64,000 nt of DNA from Saccharicrinis sp965230625 (GTDB taxonomy: Bacteria > Bacteroidota > Bacteroidia > Bacteroidales > Marinilabiliaceae): NCBI GenBank assembly GCA_965230625.1, contig CBDDLL010000001.1, positions 1,550,001 through 1,614,000 on the forward strand. Reading direction: 5' to 3'. The notes under the pieces were generated by a model. That model worked only from the letters and a program-made list of their open reading frames with translations, was not told the origin of the DNA and searched no databases. Positions 9,128 through 19,300 of the stretch are shown piece after piece (position 1 is the first letter of the stretch; every line of letters starts with the position of its first letter). A program made the translations under genes and the position numbers.

Positions 9128-9681
9128 GATATTAAATGGTTTTAAATGAATATTCCAATCAATACATCAATACATCAGAATATTGATGCAAACCAATACG
9201 TTAACAATCTTATTAATTCATCACTTAATACTGAATTATTTAATGGATGAATGTTAAGATTAGTACATTCTGATGTATAATTTTTTTTTGTCAGCGTGGT
9301 GTAAAAATAGTAAAAAGAAGTTTGAATCAAATTAAATAGGTATTTTTTTGCTAAAATAGAAGTGGTGAAGAATCATATTCACAAAATAAAATCTATCATT
9401 AATAAATCTAATAGAATGAGATCTATTTTTATTTGACTTCAGATGTTTAAAATCGGTTCGTCGAAATTCGCTTAATTAATAAATACTCTATGTTCGGATT
9501 TTTTAAAAATGGTCACTTATTCAGTGTTTTAATCTCTTTCTTCTTGAAAAAATAAAATAGTATTATGTTATTATTAAATATTATATTGTCAAATATAATT
9601 ATTGCTAATAATCTAAAGCATTTATTAAAAAAAACATATAATTGTATAGTAAATAATATGTCGGTTACCAAGTAATTAATA
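9128..9681. promoter_or_regulatory. 554-bp intergenic region with 12-bp inverted repeat (9170-9181 / 9267-9278)
   Basis: No gene seen. ATACATCAGAAT at 9170-9181 is the exact reverse complement of ATTCTGATGTAT at 9267-9278. Inside, ATCTTA (9207-9212) and TAAGAT (9255-9260), flanked by ATTCATC and GATGAAT, continue an imperfect symmetry. A short direct duplication, CAATACAT, lies at 9160-9175. The block sits 43 bp upstream of the GH120 gene start, so it probably controls that operon, either as operator half-sites or as a large cruciform. The remainder, to 9681, is very AT-rich with no further signal I can name. Confidence 0.4.
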
Positions 9682-11493
9682 ATGAAAGGAAAAAAGAATA
9701 TTGTAGTTCAAGTGTGGTTAATCAAGAGATGTCTATTTCTTATCTCCCTGTTTTTTCTGTTAGCATCAAATCTTAAAGCACAAGAGACTTATACACGAAA
9801 AATTACAGTTAGTGAATGGATTGATGAAATGCTAAAATGCAATGATTCAATTTACATTATAAAAAATACCGAAATCTACTATGATAAAAATACTGATAAA
9901 GGATGTTGTCTTAGTTTAATTGATGAATTTGAACAAAACAAAAAACAAAAGATTGAACGCCATATAAAGCCAACTGTATTAATTGCAAATTGCAAGTTTG
10001 AAAAATATTTAACTTTTATTATTCCAAATTTGATATTTCATGAAAATGTAACCTTTATGGGCAGTAAAGGGATGAATCAGTGTATTTTTTATAACTGTAC
10101 ATTTAAGCAAGGATTGGATTTTCGCAGCACTGAATTAGGAAAGCCTGATTTTAGAAAATGCACCATACAACAAAGAGTTGTTATTTGTGATTTGGAATGC
10201 TCTTCTCTTAGTTTTAATGAATGTTTGTTTAAGATAGTTAACTCACATGTTAATAGCATATTTTCTTTTGGAGATGAAATGTGTGAAAGGAATTATCAAT
10301 ATATGTTCAGGGTATATCAAATCAATAATAATAGAATTCGATCTTTTGAGATGAATGATTGTATTATTACAACCGACAATACAACAGCTGTATTATTATT
10401 CGAAGGAGGCAGCTATGATGAAATTTTTATTTCTAATATCGATTTCTCAGATGCGATTGTTGACTTCACACAATGTTCCGTCGAAAAAACCTTTTATATA
10501 TCAAATTGTGTGTTTAAAAAACCTTTAGGCGCAACACTATTTAACTTACCTAAAGAAAATACCAATGTTTTATGGAGTCAATTAGATAGCGTTGGAATTG
10601 CTAACTATGTGTTGCAAGGAAAAGAATACGCACCTTATATTGCTGTTGCAGATACTCAGGTTAATAATACCGAAAATTATAATGAGTTAATTGGTTCGTA
10701 CCGAAAGTTTTATAATAGTTATAAATACAGGGGTGATATTGAGTCGGCTAATGCTTGTTATATTAAAATGAAAGATATTGAAACTCATCGGAAACATTTC
10801 TTATATCAAAATGACTCATCACTTAAAAATTGGTTCAATTGGAGGTTGAACCGTTTTTTAAAGAAATTCTGTGAATATGGAACCAGTCCGGTCTTGGCAC
10901 TTATAATGTCGATGTGGACTATATTAGGGTTTGCAGTATATTATTTCTTTGTTTATAGTGAATGGGATAAAATAAACTTAGGTTTTCTTATTGGACGGTA
11001 TCGAAGACTAATGGAGTACTTTAACTCAGAGAAAACCCTTGAGGATTATTATAAAAGCATTTATAAAGATAAAGTTAAGCTTTATTCCGATTATAAAGCA
11101 GAATTGGAAGTGAATAAGGCGTACATACCTTTTTTTATTAGACTATTGGGAGATCCATTATATTACCTTTTTTATTTACGACATAGAATTATTGGAAAAT
11201 TATACAGAAATGCTGAGATTTTAAAGGGGAGATGGGTAGATTTAAAGCCGTTTAGAAAAGTTTTAGTAGGGGCTTTTTTTACAGGGTTTATACTCATTTA
11301 TCTTGCATCAATATTAGTTATGCGAGCTCTTAATTCAACTATATTAAGCATTAATACCTTTTCAACACTTGGTTTTGGAAGTATTCCTGTTAAAGGTCTT
11401 TCAAGATATATTACGATAATTGAAGGTTTTTTAGGTTGGTTTCTACTTAGTATCTTTAGCGTATCTCTTATAAGTCAAATTATTCAAAATTAA
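9682..11493 (+). CDS. Exported beta-helix protein with a C-terminal potassium-channel-like pore
   Basis: A 603-residue protein. A signal peptide ends near residue 34 (ASNLKAQ). Residues about 60-300 are rich in pentapeptide-like Phe/Cys ladders (CIFYNCTFKQGLDFRS, FNECLF), which suggest a solenoid. Membrane helices follow at about 408-430 and 532-555, and the last 50 residues read as pore helix, filter and inner helix. TLGFG at 562-566 takes the place of the TVGYG filter of two-span potassium channels. With the signal peptide cleaved, the solenoid and the filter both face the periplasm and the basic loop 430-530 is cytoplasmic, as a channel needs. Activity is inferred, and ion selectivity unknown. 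Confidence 0.6.
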   Translation: MKGKKNIVVQVWLIKRCLFLISLFFLLASNLKAQETYTRKITVSEWIDEMLKCNDSIYIIKNTEIYYDKNTDKGCCLSLIDEFEQNKKQKIERHIKPTVLIANCKFEKYLTFIIPNLIFHENVTFMGSKGMNQCIFYNCTFKQGLDFRSTELGKPDFRKCTIQQRVVICDLECSSLSFNECLFKIVNSHVNSIFSFGDEMCERNYQYMFRVYQINNNRIRSFEMNDCIITTDNTTAVLLFEGGSYDEIFISNIDFSDAIVDFTQCSVEKTFYISNCVFKKPLGATLFNLPKENTNVLWSQLDSVGIANYVLQGKEYAPYIAVADTQVNNTENYNELIGSYRKFYNSYKYRGDIESANACYIKMKDIETHRKHFLYQNDSSLKNWFNWRLNRFLKKFCEYGTSPVLALIMSMWTILGFAVYYFFVYSEWDKINLGFLIGRYRRLMEYFNSEKTLEDYYKSIYKDKVKLYSDYKAELEVNKAYIPFFIRLLGDPLYYLFYLRHRIIGKLYRNAEILKGRWVDLKPFRKVLVGAFFTGFILIYLASILVMRALNSTILSINTFSTLGFGSIPVKGLSRYITIIEGFLGWFLLSIFSVSLISQIIQN

Positions 11494-11607
11494 CCTATTG
11501 ATCTGTCTTCTATAATCGATTTTAGCAACTGATAACTTTATTGGAGAACTGTCACATGTAATATACCTCTTAGATATAGAGTATATTACCGCTATTGGGA
11601 AAAAATA

Positions 11608-11647
11608 AAACCCCGTTTTTGGGCAAAAGTGTCCATTTACGGGGTTT
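11608..11647 (-). terminator. GC-rich hairpin terminator
   Basis: AAACCCCGT pairs with ACGGGGTTT around an inner GGGC/GTCC-type stem and an AAAA loop. Read on the minus strand, the stem is followed by TTTTATTTTTT, so it can end transcripts of the gene at 11859-12596. It may also act on transcripts from the 9682 gene. Its loop, AAAAGTGT, resembles that of the terminator at 43539-43565. Confidence 0.6.
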
Positions 11648-11659
11648 GTGGTTTCTTAA

Positions 11660-11734
11660 ATATGCTCTTTTGTTCAAAGAGTTACACACCTTAGGGTGTG
11701 CCTTTGAAAAGTCAATATGTAGTATAGAGCATAT
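11660..11734. other. Nested palindrome of three stems
   Basis: ATATGCTCT (11660-11668) is the reverse complement of AGAGCATAT (11726-11734). Inside it CAAAG (11675-11679) pairs with CTTTG (11702-11706), and CACACC (11685-11690) pairs with GGTGTG (11695-11700) around a TTAG loop. The three stems are nested, so the 75-base unit can fold as one arm on either strand. It lies between two convergent genes. It could be a structured RNA, a small mobile-element remnant or a processing signal. The surrounding 11494-11858 region holds no convincing gene. Confidence 0.45.
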
Positions 11735-11858
11735 AGCCAAGATCCGGTCATATGTAAAACATAGCAGATTCTGGGGTTTTAAAGGATTGTTTCTGGGCTA
11801 TTGTTTACCTGTACATTTAAGTGATAGGATTTCGTGGCCAGTATTGTTGCCCACTCAA

Positions 11859-12596
11859 TTATTTCATTTTACTGTAAATCACGTCATTAAAAATCAACTT
11901 AATTGTATCTCCTTTAATTAAGTTGTATTCATAAAGGTTGATTCTATCCTTGTCATCAAATTCACCATTGCGGTCAATATCCTCCATCGTTCTAAAGTAT
12001 AGTAATCCTTGTAAATCGACAGTTTTCCAATCGATAAGTTGTTGTTTTTTGGGACTTATTCTTTTAAAATCCGCTCCATTAGTTCTTGAACTATACAATC
12101 CAACTAAATCGTCATCATTTATGTGTGTATCTTTATTTGAATCAAAGTCAATAACTCTAAAAATAAATCTATCAATCCCATGTAGAGTATCAATTCGATA
12201 CAGATAATTCATGCTTTTAATCTTCAAATCAGATTTAGTTAAAAGCTTAAAAGTTGAGCTATTTTTAGGACGTATCATTAAGTTATTAAGATTACAGTTA
12301 ACATATCTACCATTTACATACCCAAGTGAATACGACTTTGAAGTCTTTGAGTATGAACTGGCAATTGAGCGAGCATTAATTCTAAAGCTCTCATTTGTTT
12401 CTCCAATTGGAAAATATAAGTATTTAAGGCTATCGAATGAAAAAGGTAAATCAGTAATCAGTTTTTTATATTTTTTGTTTTCTGATTCATTCAAGTCTTT
12501 AACTTGTTCACCTTTATCATAAACAATTCGAGGCTCATTTCTTTTACACGAACAAATCAATATTAGTGCTGCTAAAGAGAAAAGTAGTTTCTTCAT
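11859..12596 (-). CDS. Lipoprotein with EF-hand-like loops, function unknown
   Basis: A 245-residue exported lipoprotein (signal with lipobox LICSC). Two acidic loops near the C-terminus look like calcium-binding EF-hand or dockerin-type loops: DSNKDTHINDDD (D1, N3, D5, D12) at about residue 153 and DRNGEFDDKD at about 211. The segments around them (IDRFIFRVIDFD and LLYFRTMEDID) repeat the same pattern, so it may be a duplicated module, as in secreted proteins that report values with date-like or unit-like loops. No enzyme motif is recognised. It stands alone, convergent with the channel-like gene. Confidence 0.75.
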   Translation of the reverse strand: MKKLLFSLAALILICSCKRNEPRIVYDKGEQVKDLNESENKKYKKLITDLPFSFDSLKYLYFPIGETNESFRINARSIASSYSKTSKSYSLGYVNGRYVNCNLNNLMIRPKNSSTFKLLTKSDLKIKSMNYLYRIDTLHGIDRFIFRVIDFDSNKDTHINDDDLVGLYSSRTNGADFKRISPKKQQLIDWKTVDLQGLLYFRTMEDIDRNGEFDDKDRINLYEYNLIKGDTIKLIFNDVIYSKMK

Positions 12597-13331
12597 TTTA
12601 TCAATGTTTTTATGTCTGGTTTTATTTTAAGTTTAATGTCGTTTGAGCATAAAGTTCTGAATGCAATATAAATAATAAGATTATTCCTAATGTTTGTGTT
12701 GTTCTAATGATCATAGGTGCAGGGTGATTATTTCTATTATATCAATCATCGTATTTCACTTTATATACTAAAGAGAAATTGATGTAATATAATATCTGAA
12801 AATTATAATATTAGACAAAGACAGAATTGATGCCAATATATAATTATAATAACATAATAAAAAGTTAAATACGGAAATTTTAAAATGGAATAATTAATGA
12901 CAAATTACATGAGAAAAGGGGGAGTGATTTTTTTTTCTAGAATTTCTAAATAGAATACTTTATTTCGGAATTCACCCTTTGATAAAGAGGGTAGTAATTT
13001 ATAAAAATCATCATTTGATAAAATTTCACTTAAAAAAGTTTATTTTTTTCGTTAAAGTTTATTTAATATATAAGGTGTTGCTCATCAGTGAGATTTGGAT
13101 TGAAGTTCTTAATAATGCTATGTTTAATTAACACTTAATTAATCCAAAATTGATAAAGTTCAATTTGTTATTTACAAAAAATAACATATTTTAGCAATCG
13201 GGTAAAACTCACTACTATTTAAAACCAAAAATTTCAACAACTTTTTTTTCATTCATTAAAGCGTTTATTGATTTAGACAGGGATTGTTATGTCTTTATTT
13301 AATTGGCGCTAAGATAAACTATCTGTAAAGT
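12597..13331. promoter_or_regulatory. 735-bp AT-rich region upstream of the synthase cluster
   Basis: No gene is supported on either strand. The region lies between the divergent lipoprotein gene and the large biosynthetic cluster, so both promoters must be here. It contains strongly AT-rich blocks (TAATATAATAT around 12786, ATAATATTA around 12806) and several poly-T runs (12927, 13044, 13242). No clean -33/-7 pair could be assigned with confidence. Its unusual length suggests regulated expression of the cluster. Confidence 0.35.
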
Positions 13332-16300
13332 ATGTGCACTTTAGTGTCTATGCCCACAGTCATAGCAATTAATCCGTTTAATTGTTTTGATTTAAAATTT
13401 GCAAAATGTGTCAGTAAGTCTGAGGCTTTACCTATTTTCATTATTAATGATTTTAATGAAGAAGTACTACTGGATTTAAGTAAGTTCAGTAGGTTGTTCA
13501 AAGGTAAGTTTGGGTTAAAAGTAGCAAACTTAGAATTATTGCAATACTCTTTACCTGATAATCTTGATACAATAATAGTTTCATCGCAAAAGATTTCAAA
13601 TCTTACTCATAATCATATAAAAATATTAGCAGAAGTTCACTCTGTCCATCAACTTGAAGAAGTTGATGAGAAATGTGTTAATGGGATAATTGCTAAAGGA
13701 AATGAAGCTGCAGGTGAAGTTGGAGAGCTTAGTTCGTTTGTTTTATTACAAGCACTACTAGAAAAAACGGAATTACCTGTTTTTGTACAAGGGGGTGTAG
13801 GTATCCATACAGCATCAGCAATAATTGGAGTAGGCGCTTATGGAGTTGTGCTCGATTACCAGTGTTCTTTATTTCCAGAATTAAATGCTCCGGAGAAGTT
13901 GAAGGAAGATTTATTAAGGCTTGATGGATCGGAAACGAAAATAATTGACTCTAAGAGAGTATATCAAAAACCATATGTACAAAATAAAAATGGATCGAGT
14001 GAATATAATCAAACATTATGTCTAAGTCAGGATGTTGGACTGGCAAAATATTATTTTAATAGATATAAAAAGTTGGATGATTTTATTGATGCTATTCATC
14101 TGGCTGTTTATGGGCACCAACGACAAGCTAAGCACTTTAGGCCTCTTAGGAATAATAACTCTTTTTGCAAAGAGTATGGACTTGAATATCCTGTTGTTCA
14201 GGGACCAATGACAAGGGTTACGGATGTTCCTGAGTTTGCATTATCTGTTTCGGAAAATGGAGGACTACCATTTGTTGCCTTAGCTATGTTAAAAGGTGAT
14301 GAAGCCAGGAATTTATTAGTAAATACCAATGAATTGCTTTCTGGCAAGTCATGGGGTGTTGGTCTTTTAGGTTTCAATTCGCAGGACTTATGGGATGAAC
14401 AGTTTGAATATATTAAAGAAGTAAAACCAACGGCTGTTTTAATAGCTGGAGGACGACCTTCGCAAGCAAATAAATTTGAGGAAATAGGTATAAAAGCTTT
14501 TCTGCATGTACCATCAAGTGCCTTATTGGATAGTTTTATTGATAGTGGGGTTAAAAATTATGTTTTTGAAGGAAGAGAGTGTGGAGGACATGTGGGGCCA
14601 TTCTCAAGTTTAGTATTGTGGGAAAAGCAAATTAACGCATTACATGAGACAGAGGATCTTCGAGGATTTAATATTCTTTTTGCAGGAGGTATACATGATG
14701 CAAAATCTGCTGCATTTATATCAATTATGGCAACTCCATTAGTTACAAGGGGAGCTCATATCGGAGTTGTAATGGGGTCTTCTTATTTATTTACAAATGA
14801 AGCAGTAGAGAGTGGAGCTATTCAAATTCAATATCAAAAAGAAGTTCTGTCAGGTAGTTTCACAACACTGTTGGAATCTTCACCCGGACATGTTGTAAGA
14901 TGTCTTAATACTCCTTTTGCAGAGAAATTTCAGAGAGAAAAGTCAATCCTTTTGGAGAAAGGTATTTCTAAAGGAGATATGGCAAAGCAACTGGAAAAAC
15001 TTAATGTTGGAAGATTACGAATTGCGGCTAAAGGAAACGAAAGAATAGGTGATGGTTTTGCTAAACTTAACGTAAATGAGCAGATTGAAAAGGGACTGTT
15101 TATGATAGGGCAGGTAACTGCACTTGTGAATAAAACATATAGCATTAAACAATTACACGAAGAAGTATCAGTAAATAGTACTAAGTTTCTTGATGGACTA
15201 GAAGTTAGGGAGTATATCAAGAAGGAATCTGATCCTTTAGATATTGCTATCATTGGAATGTCCTGTTTGTTCCCTGATGCTAAAAATGTAGATGAATATT
15301 GGCTTAATATTTTACAAGCCAAGGATAGCATAATTGAGGTACCTGAAGAAAGATGGAATAAGGAAGTATATTTTGCAAAGAATGAAAGGTTAAAAGATAA
15401 GTCAACTTCTAAATGGGGAGGTTTTATTCCAGAAGTCACCTTTGATCCGGTTAAATTTGGTATTCCGCCTCAATCACTTGCATCCATCGAACCATCTCAA
15501 TTATTGAGTTTGCAAGTTGCATATGATGCTATTGTAGACGCAGGATACGAAAACAAAGAGTTTGATAGAGATAATACTTCTGTAATTTTTGGAGTTGAAA
15601 CAGGTTCTGAGTTACAATTCGGGTATGAGCTGAGAGTGTATTATGCAAAGTATTTTGGGGAGCTTCCAAAGGCTTTGGATGATGTTTTGCCCGACTATAC
15701 AGAAGATTCTTTTCCAGGAATACTGTCCAATGTTATATCAGGTAGGATAGCCAACCGATTAGATTTTGGAGGAAGAAATTATTCTGTTGATGCTGCTTGT
15801 GCCTCTTCTCTTACGGCTGTTGATGTAGCATGCCACGAACTGAAGTCAGGCAGGGCTAATGTAGCTTTGGCGGGGGCAGTGGATTTGCACAATGATATAG
15901 CAGATTATGTAAAATTTACTAGTGTTCAGGCCTTAACATTTAAAGGTAAATGCAAAACCTTTGATCAGGATGCAGATGGAATATCACTTGGAGAAGGGGT
16001 AGCAGTGCTTGTTTTAAAAAGGTTGGAAGATGCTATTGCAGATAAAGATAAAATATATTCAATCATTAAATCGGTTGGTGCTTCAAGCGACGGGAAAAGC
16101 TTAGGTCTTACAGCACCCCGAAAAAGTGGACAGATTAAAGCTTTTAACAGATCTTACAAAGAGGCTGGTATATTGCCATCGGAAGTAGGATTGTATGAGG
16201 CACATGGTACAGGCACTGTTGTAGGGGATAAAACCGAATTAAGCTCAATAACCGAATTAATGCTAGAGTCGGGTGCTCTTCCAAATCAGTCACATATGGG

Positions 16301-19300
16301 TTCGGTTAAAACTCAAATAGGACATACCAAATGTGCTGCTGGTTTAGCTGCTTTAATCAAAGCCAGTTTGTCTGTTTATCATGGTATTAAACCACCAACA
16401 ATAAATCTGAACAAGCCTAACTTATATTACAATGAAGATTTAAACCCATTTATTTTTAACGAAGCAATTAGTCCTTGGATTGATAAGCAAAGGATAGCGG
16501 GTATAAGTGCATTTGGATTTGGAGGTACAAATTTTCATACAGTAATAGAAAACTATAACTGTGAAATTGAGCATACTACCATTACTAAGAAGTGGCCAGT
16601 TGAGATATTGCCATTTAGAGCAACAAATGAAGCTGAGCTGAATAAAATGCTTAGCGGTATAAGCAAATTAATTGATACCAATAATGATATTTCATTAGAG
16701 GATATATCCTACACATTGTTTAATCAAGCGGATAAGCCAATAAGATTATGCATTGTGGCAAGCTCAATTGAGGATTTAAAAACAAAAATTAATAATGCTC
16801 AAACTGGCAAAAATTCCGAAGGAGTATATAATACTCAAGCGGTAAAGGGAAAAGTTGCATTTCTGTTTTCTGGTCAAGGAAGTCAGCGAATTAACATGGC
16901 AAGGGATTTATTTTCATATTTTCCTGAAACCCGAGAATTGTTAACAGACTGCAAAGAGTTAAATGATATTTTATTCCCTAAGAGAACATTTAATGAGTTT
17001 GAACTACAAAAACAAGAAGAGAGAATAAAGGATACCCTTAATGCTCAACCCTTGTTAGGAATTGTTGACTACGCTATTGCAAGCTTACTTAAAGATTTTG
17101 GTATAGAGCCGGATGTGCTTGCTGGTCATAGCTATGGAGAAATACCAGCATTGACTTTTGCAGGAGTAATAAAACCTGAAGAGCTTGTTTCCATAAGCAA
17201 GGCCAGAGCATCAGCCATATTAGATGCGGTAGTTGAGGATAAGGGATTAATGGTTGCAATAAACTGTAATCGTGAGCAATTTCATAAATTGATAGAAAAT
17301 GAAAAAGAGGTATATCTGGCTAATCATAATTCAAATAAGCAATGGGTGGTAGCTGGTTATTCCGAACCAATAAACAGTTTTGTAACTAAGCTTAAAGATC
17401 TAAATGTTCCTTTCCGCAAATTGCCAGTTGCATGTGCATTTCATTCTCCGGTAATAGCAAATTCAGAGAAGTTATTTGAACAGGAGCTGAAGAAGTACAG
17501 ATTTAAAACTCCGGAAGTTGAAGTATGGTCAAATACTACAGCAGATAAGTATCCTACAGAACCACATGAAATAAAAGAAAGGCTTTGTACTCATTTGGTC
17601 AATCCGGTTCTTTTTACAGATGAGATAAAAGCATTACATAAAAAAGGAGCTCGAATATTTATTGAAACAGGCCCCGGGAATGTGTTAAGTAATTTGTGCA
17701 AAAGTATTGTAGGAGAGGATATTGTAAGTATTAATGCCGAGCAAAACAAAGTCAATGGAATAGAAAAACTAATGCATTGTCTTGCAATGTATATTTCAAC
17801 AGGGAGAGAAATAAATTTTAACAAGATTTTTAAGGACAGAGAGGTAGAACTTTTAGATTATGAAAATCTTGAAAAATACGAAAAACCTAAAACAGCATGG
17901 TTAATTAATGGCTTCTGCGCAGTTCCATTAACGGGTAAACTTCCTGCTCATGCACGAAAGTTAGTTGATTCTCCTGTGCAAATTCATAAAAGTATTGATA
18001 CCAATTTACAACCCAACGAACAAGTTGTTGATAACGCAATAAAAGATTATCTGGCTAATGTAAATGCGATTATAAAGGCACAACATAACGTTATGCTGAG
18101 TTATCTTGGAAATCACCAAACCGCAACCTCACTTGATACTGTATTCAACAACAGCATTGAGTCTAACGGGGTTAATGAAATACCGGAGCAATCATCTGTA
18201 GAAACAGAAAAGGAGGATAAATTACAGCATAAGGACATTAGCCAAGTAAATATTAAAGATATTTTACTGGAAACGATAAGTGATAAAACGGGTTATCCAG
18301 TTGAAATGCTTGGGCTAGAAATGGATCTGGAAGCTGACTTAAGCATAGATTCGATAAAGAGAGTTGAAATTATCAGTATCCTGAGAAAGAAGCTTAATTT
18401 AAACACACAAGATGGAGCAGATGATTTGGTGGAGAAATTAAGCTCAATTAAAACACTCGAAGGCTTGATCAATTGTTTGGAAGATGGTTTTGATAATCAC
18501 CCTCTTGAGAATAAGGAAGAAATCGAGAAAGCTGATTTGCATTCAAATGACTCGATAAAAGATTTGCTCTTAAATATTGTGAGTGATAAAACGGGTTATC
18601 CGGTTGAAATGCTGGGGATTGAAATGGATCTAGAGTCAGATCTCAGTATCGATTCTATTAAACGAGTGGAAATTGTAAACCAGTTAAAGAGTAAACTTGA
18701 TTTAAGTAACTTAGGAAGTAGTTCCGATGATTTTGTTGAAAAGCTCTCCACTTTCAAAACACTTAAGTCTATTATTAATTGGATTGAATCTTTATCTGCT
18801 ACGGATGCAAAAGATACAACCCTGAATAGTTCAGAAGTAGCAACAGAATCTTCAAAAATAGAAGAAGAGGAAGAGGTGATGCGATATTTGATGGAGCTGG
18901 TTAGATCAAATACAAGCAAATCAAATGTTGAAGTTTTAAAAGATAAAAGAATTGCCATAATTGATGATGGAGGTTTTATCTCTCAAAAAATAAAATTACA
19001 TCTGGAATATCATTTTGTTAAAGCCGACATAATAAAAAGCACAGATACCATATTACGGGATTATGATGGTTTGATATTGGTTGATATGGTAGGTAGTACA
19101 AACAGAACCAGTATTTCAGATTTTTTCACCCTTGTGCAAAAGCTGGATCATAATAAAGTTCAATGGATTTTTACAGTTACAGATGTTAGAAAGCAATTTG
19201 AAGTTAAACAGGAAACAAGCTTTATTGATTCTTTACAAGGCTTTACGGGCTTTTTAATAAGTTTAAATAAAGAGTGGGATGCATGTTGTCGTACTATACA

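Noticed and set aside
11595..11921. 108-codon plus-strand frame
   Set aside because: It begins inside the terminator hairpin, crosses the nested palindrome and runs into the end of the convergent lipoprotein gene; the product looks like chance translation of structured DNA.
14930..15439. 169-codon minus-strand frame inside the first synthase
   Set aside because: It is antisense to conserved oxidoreductase and ketosynthase coding sequence, with no signal of its own.
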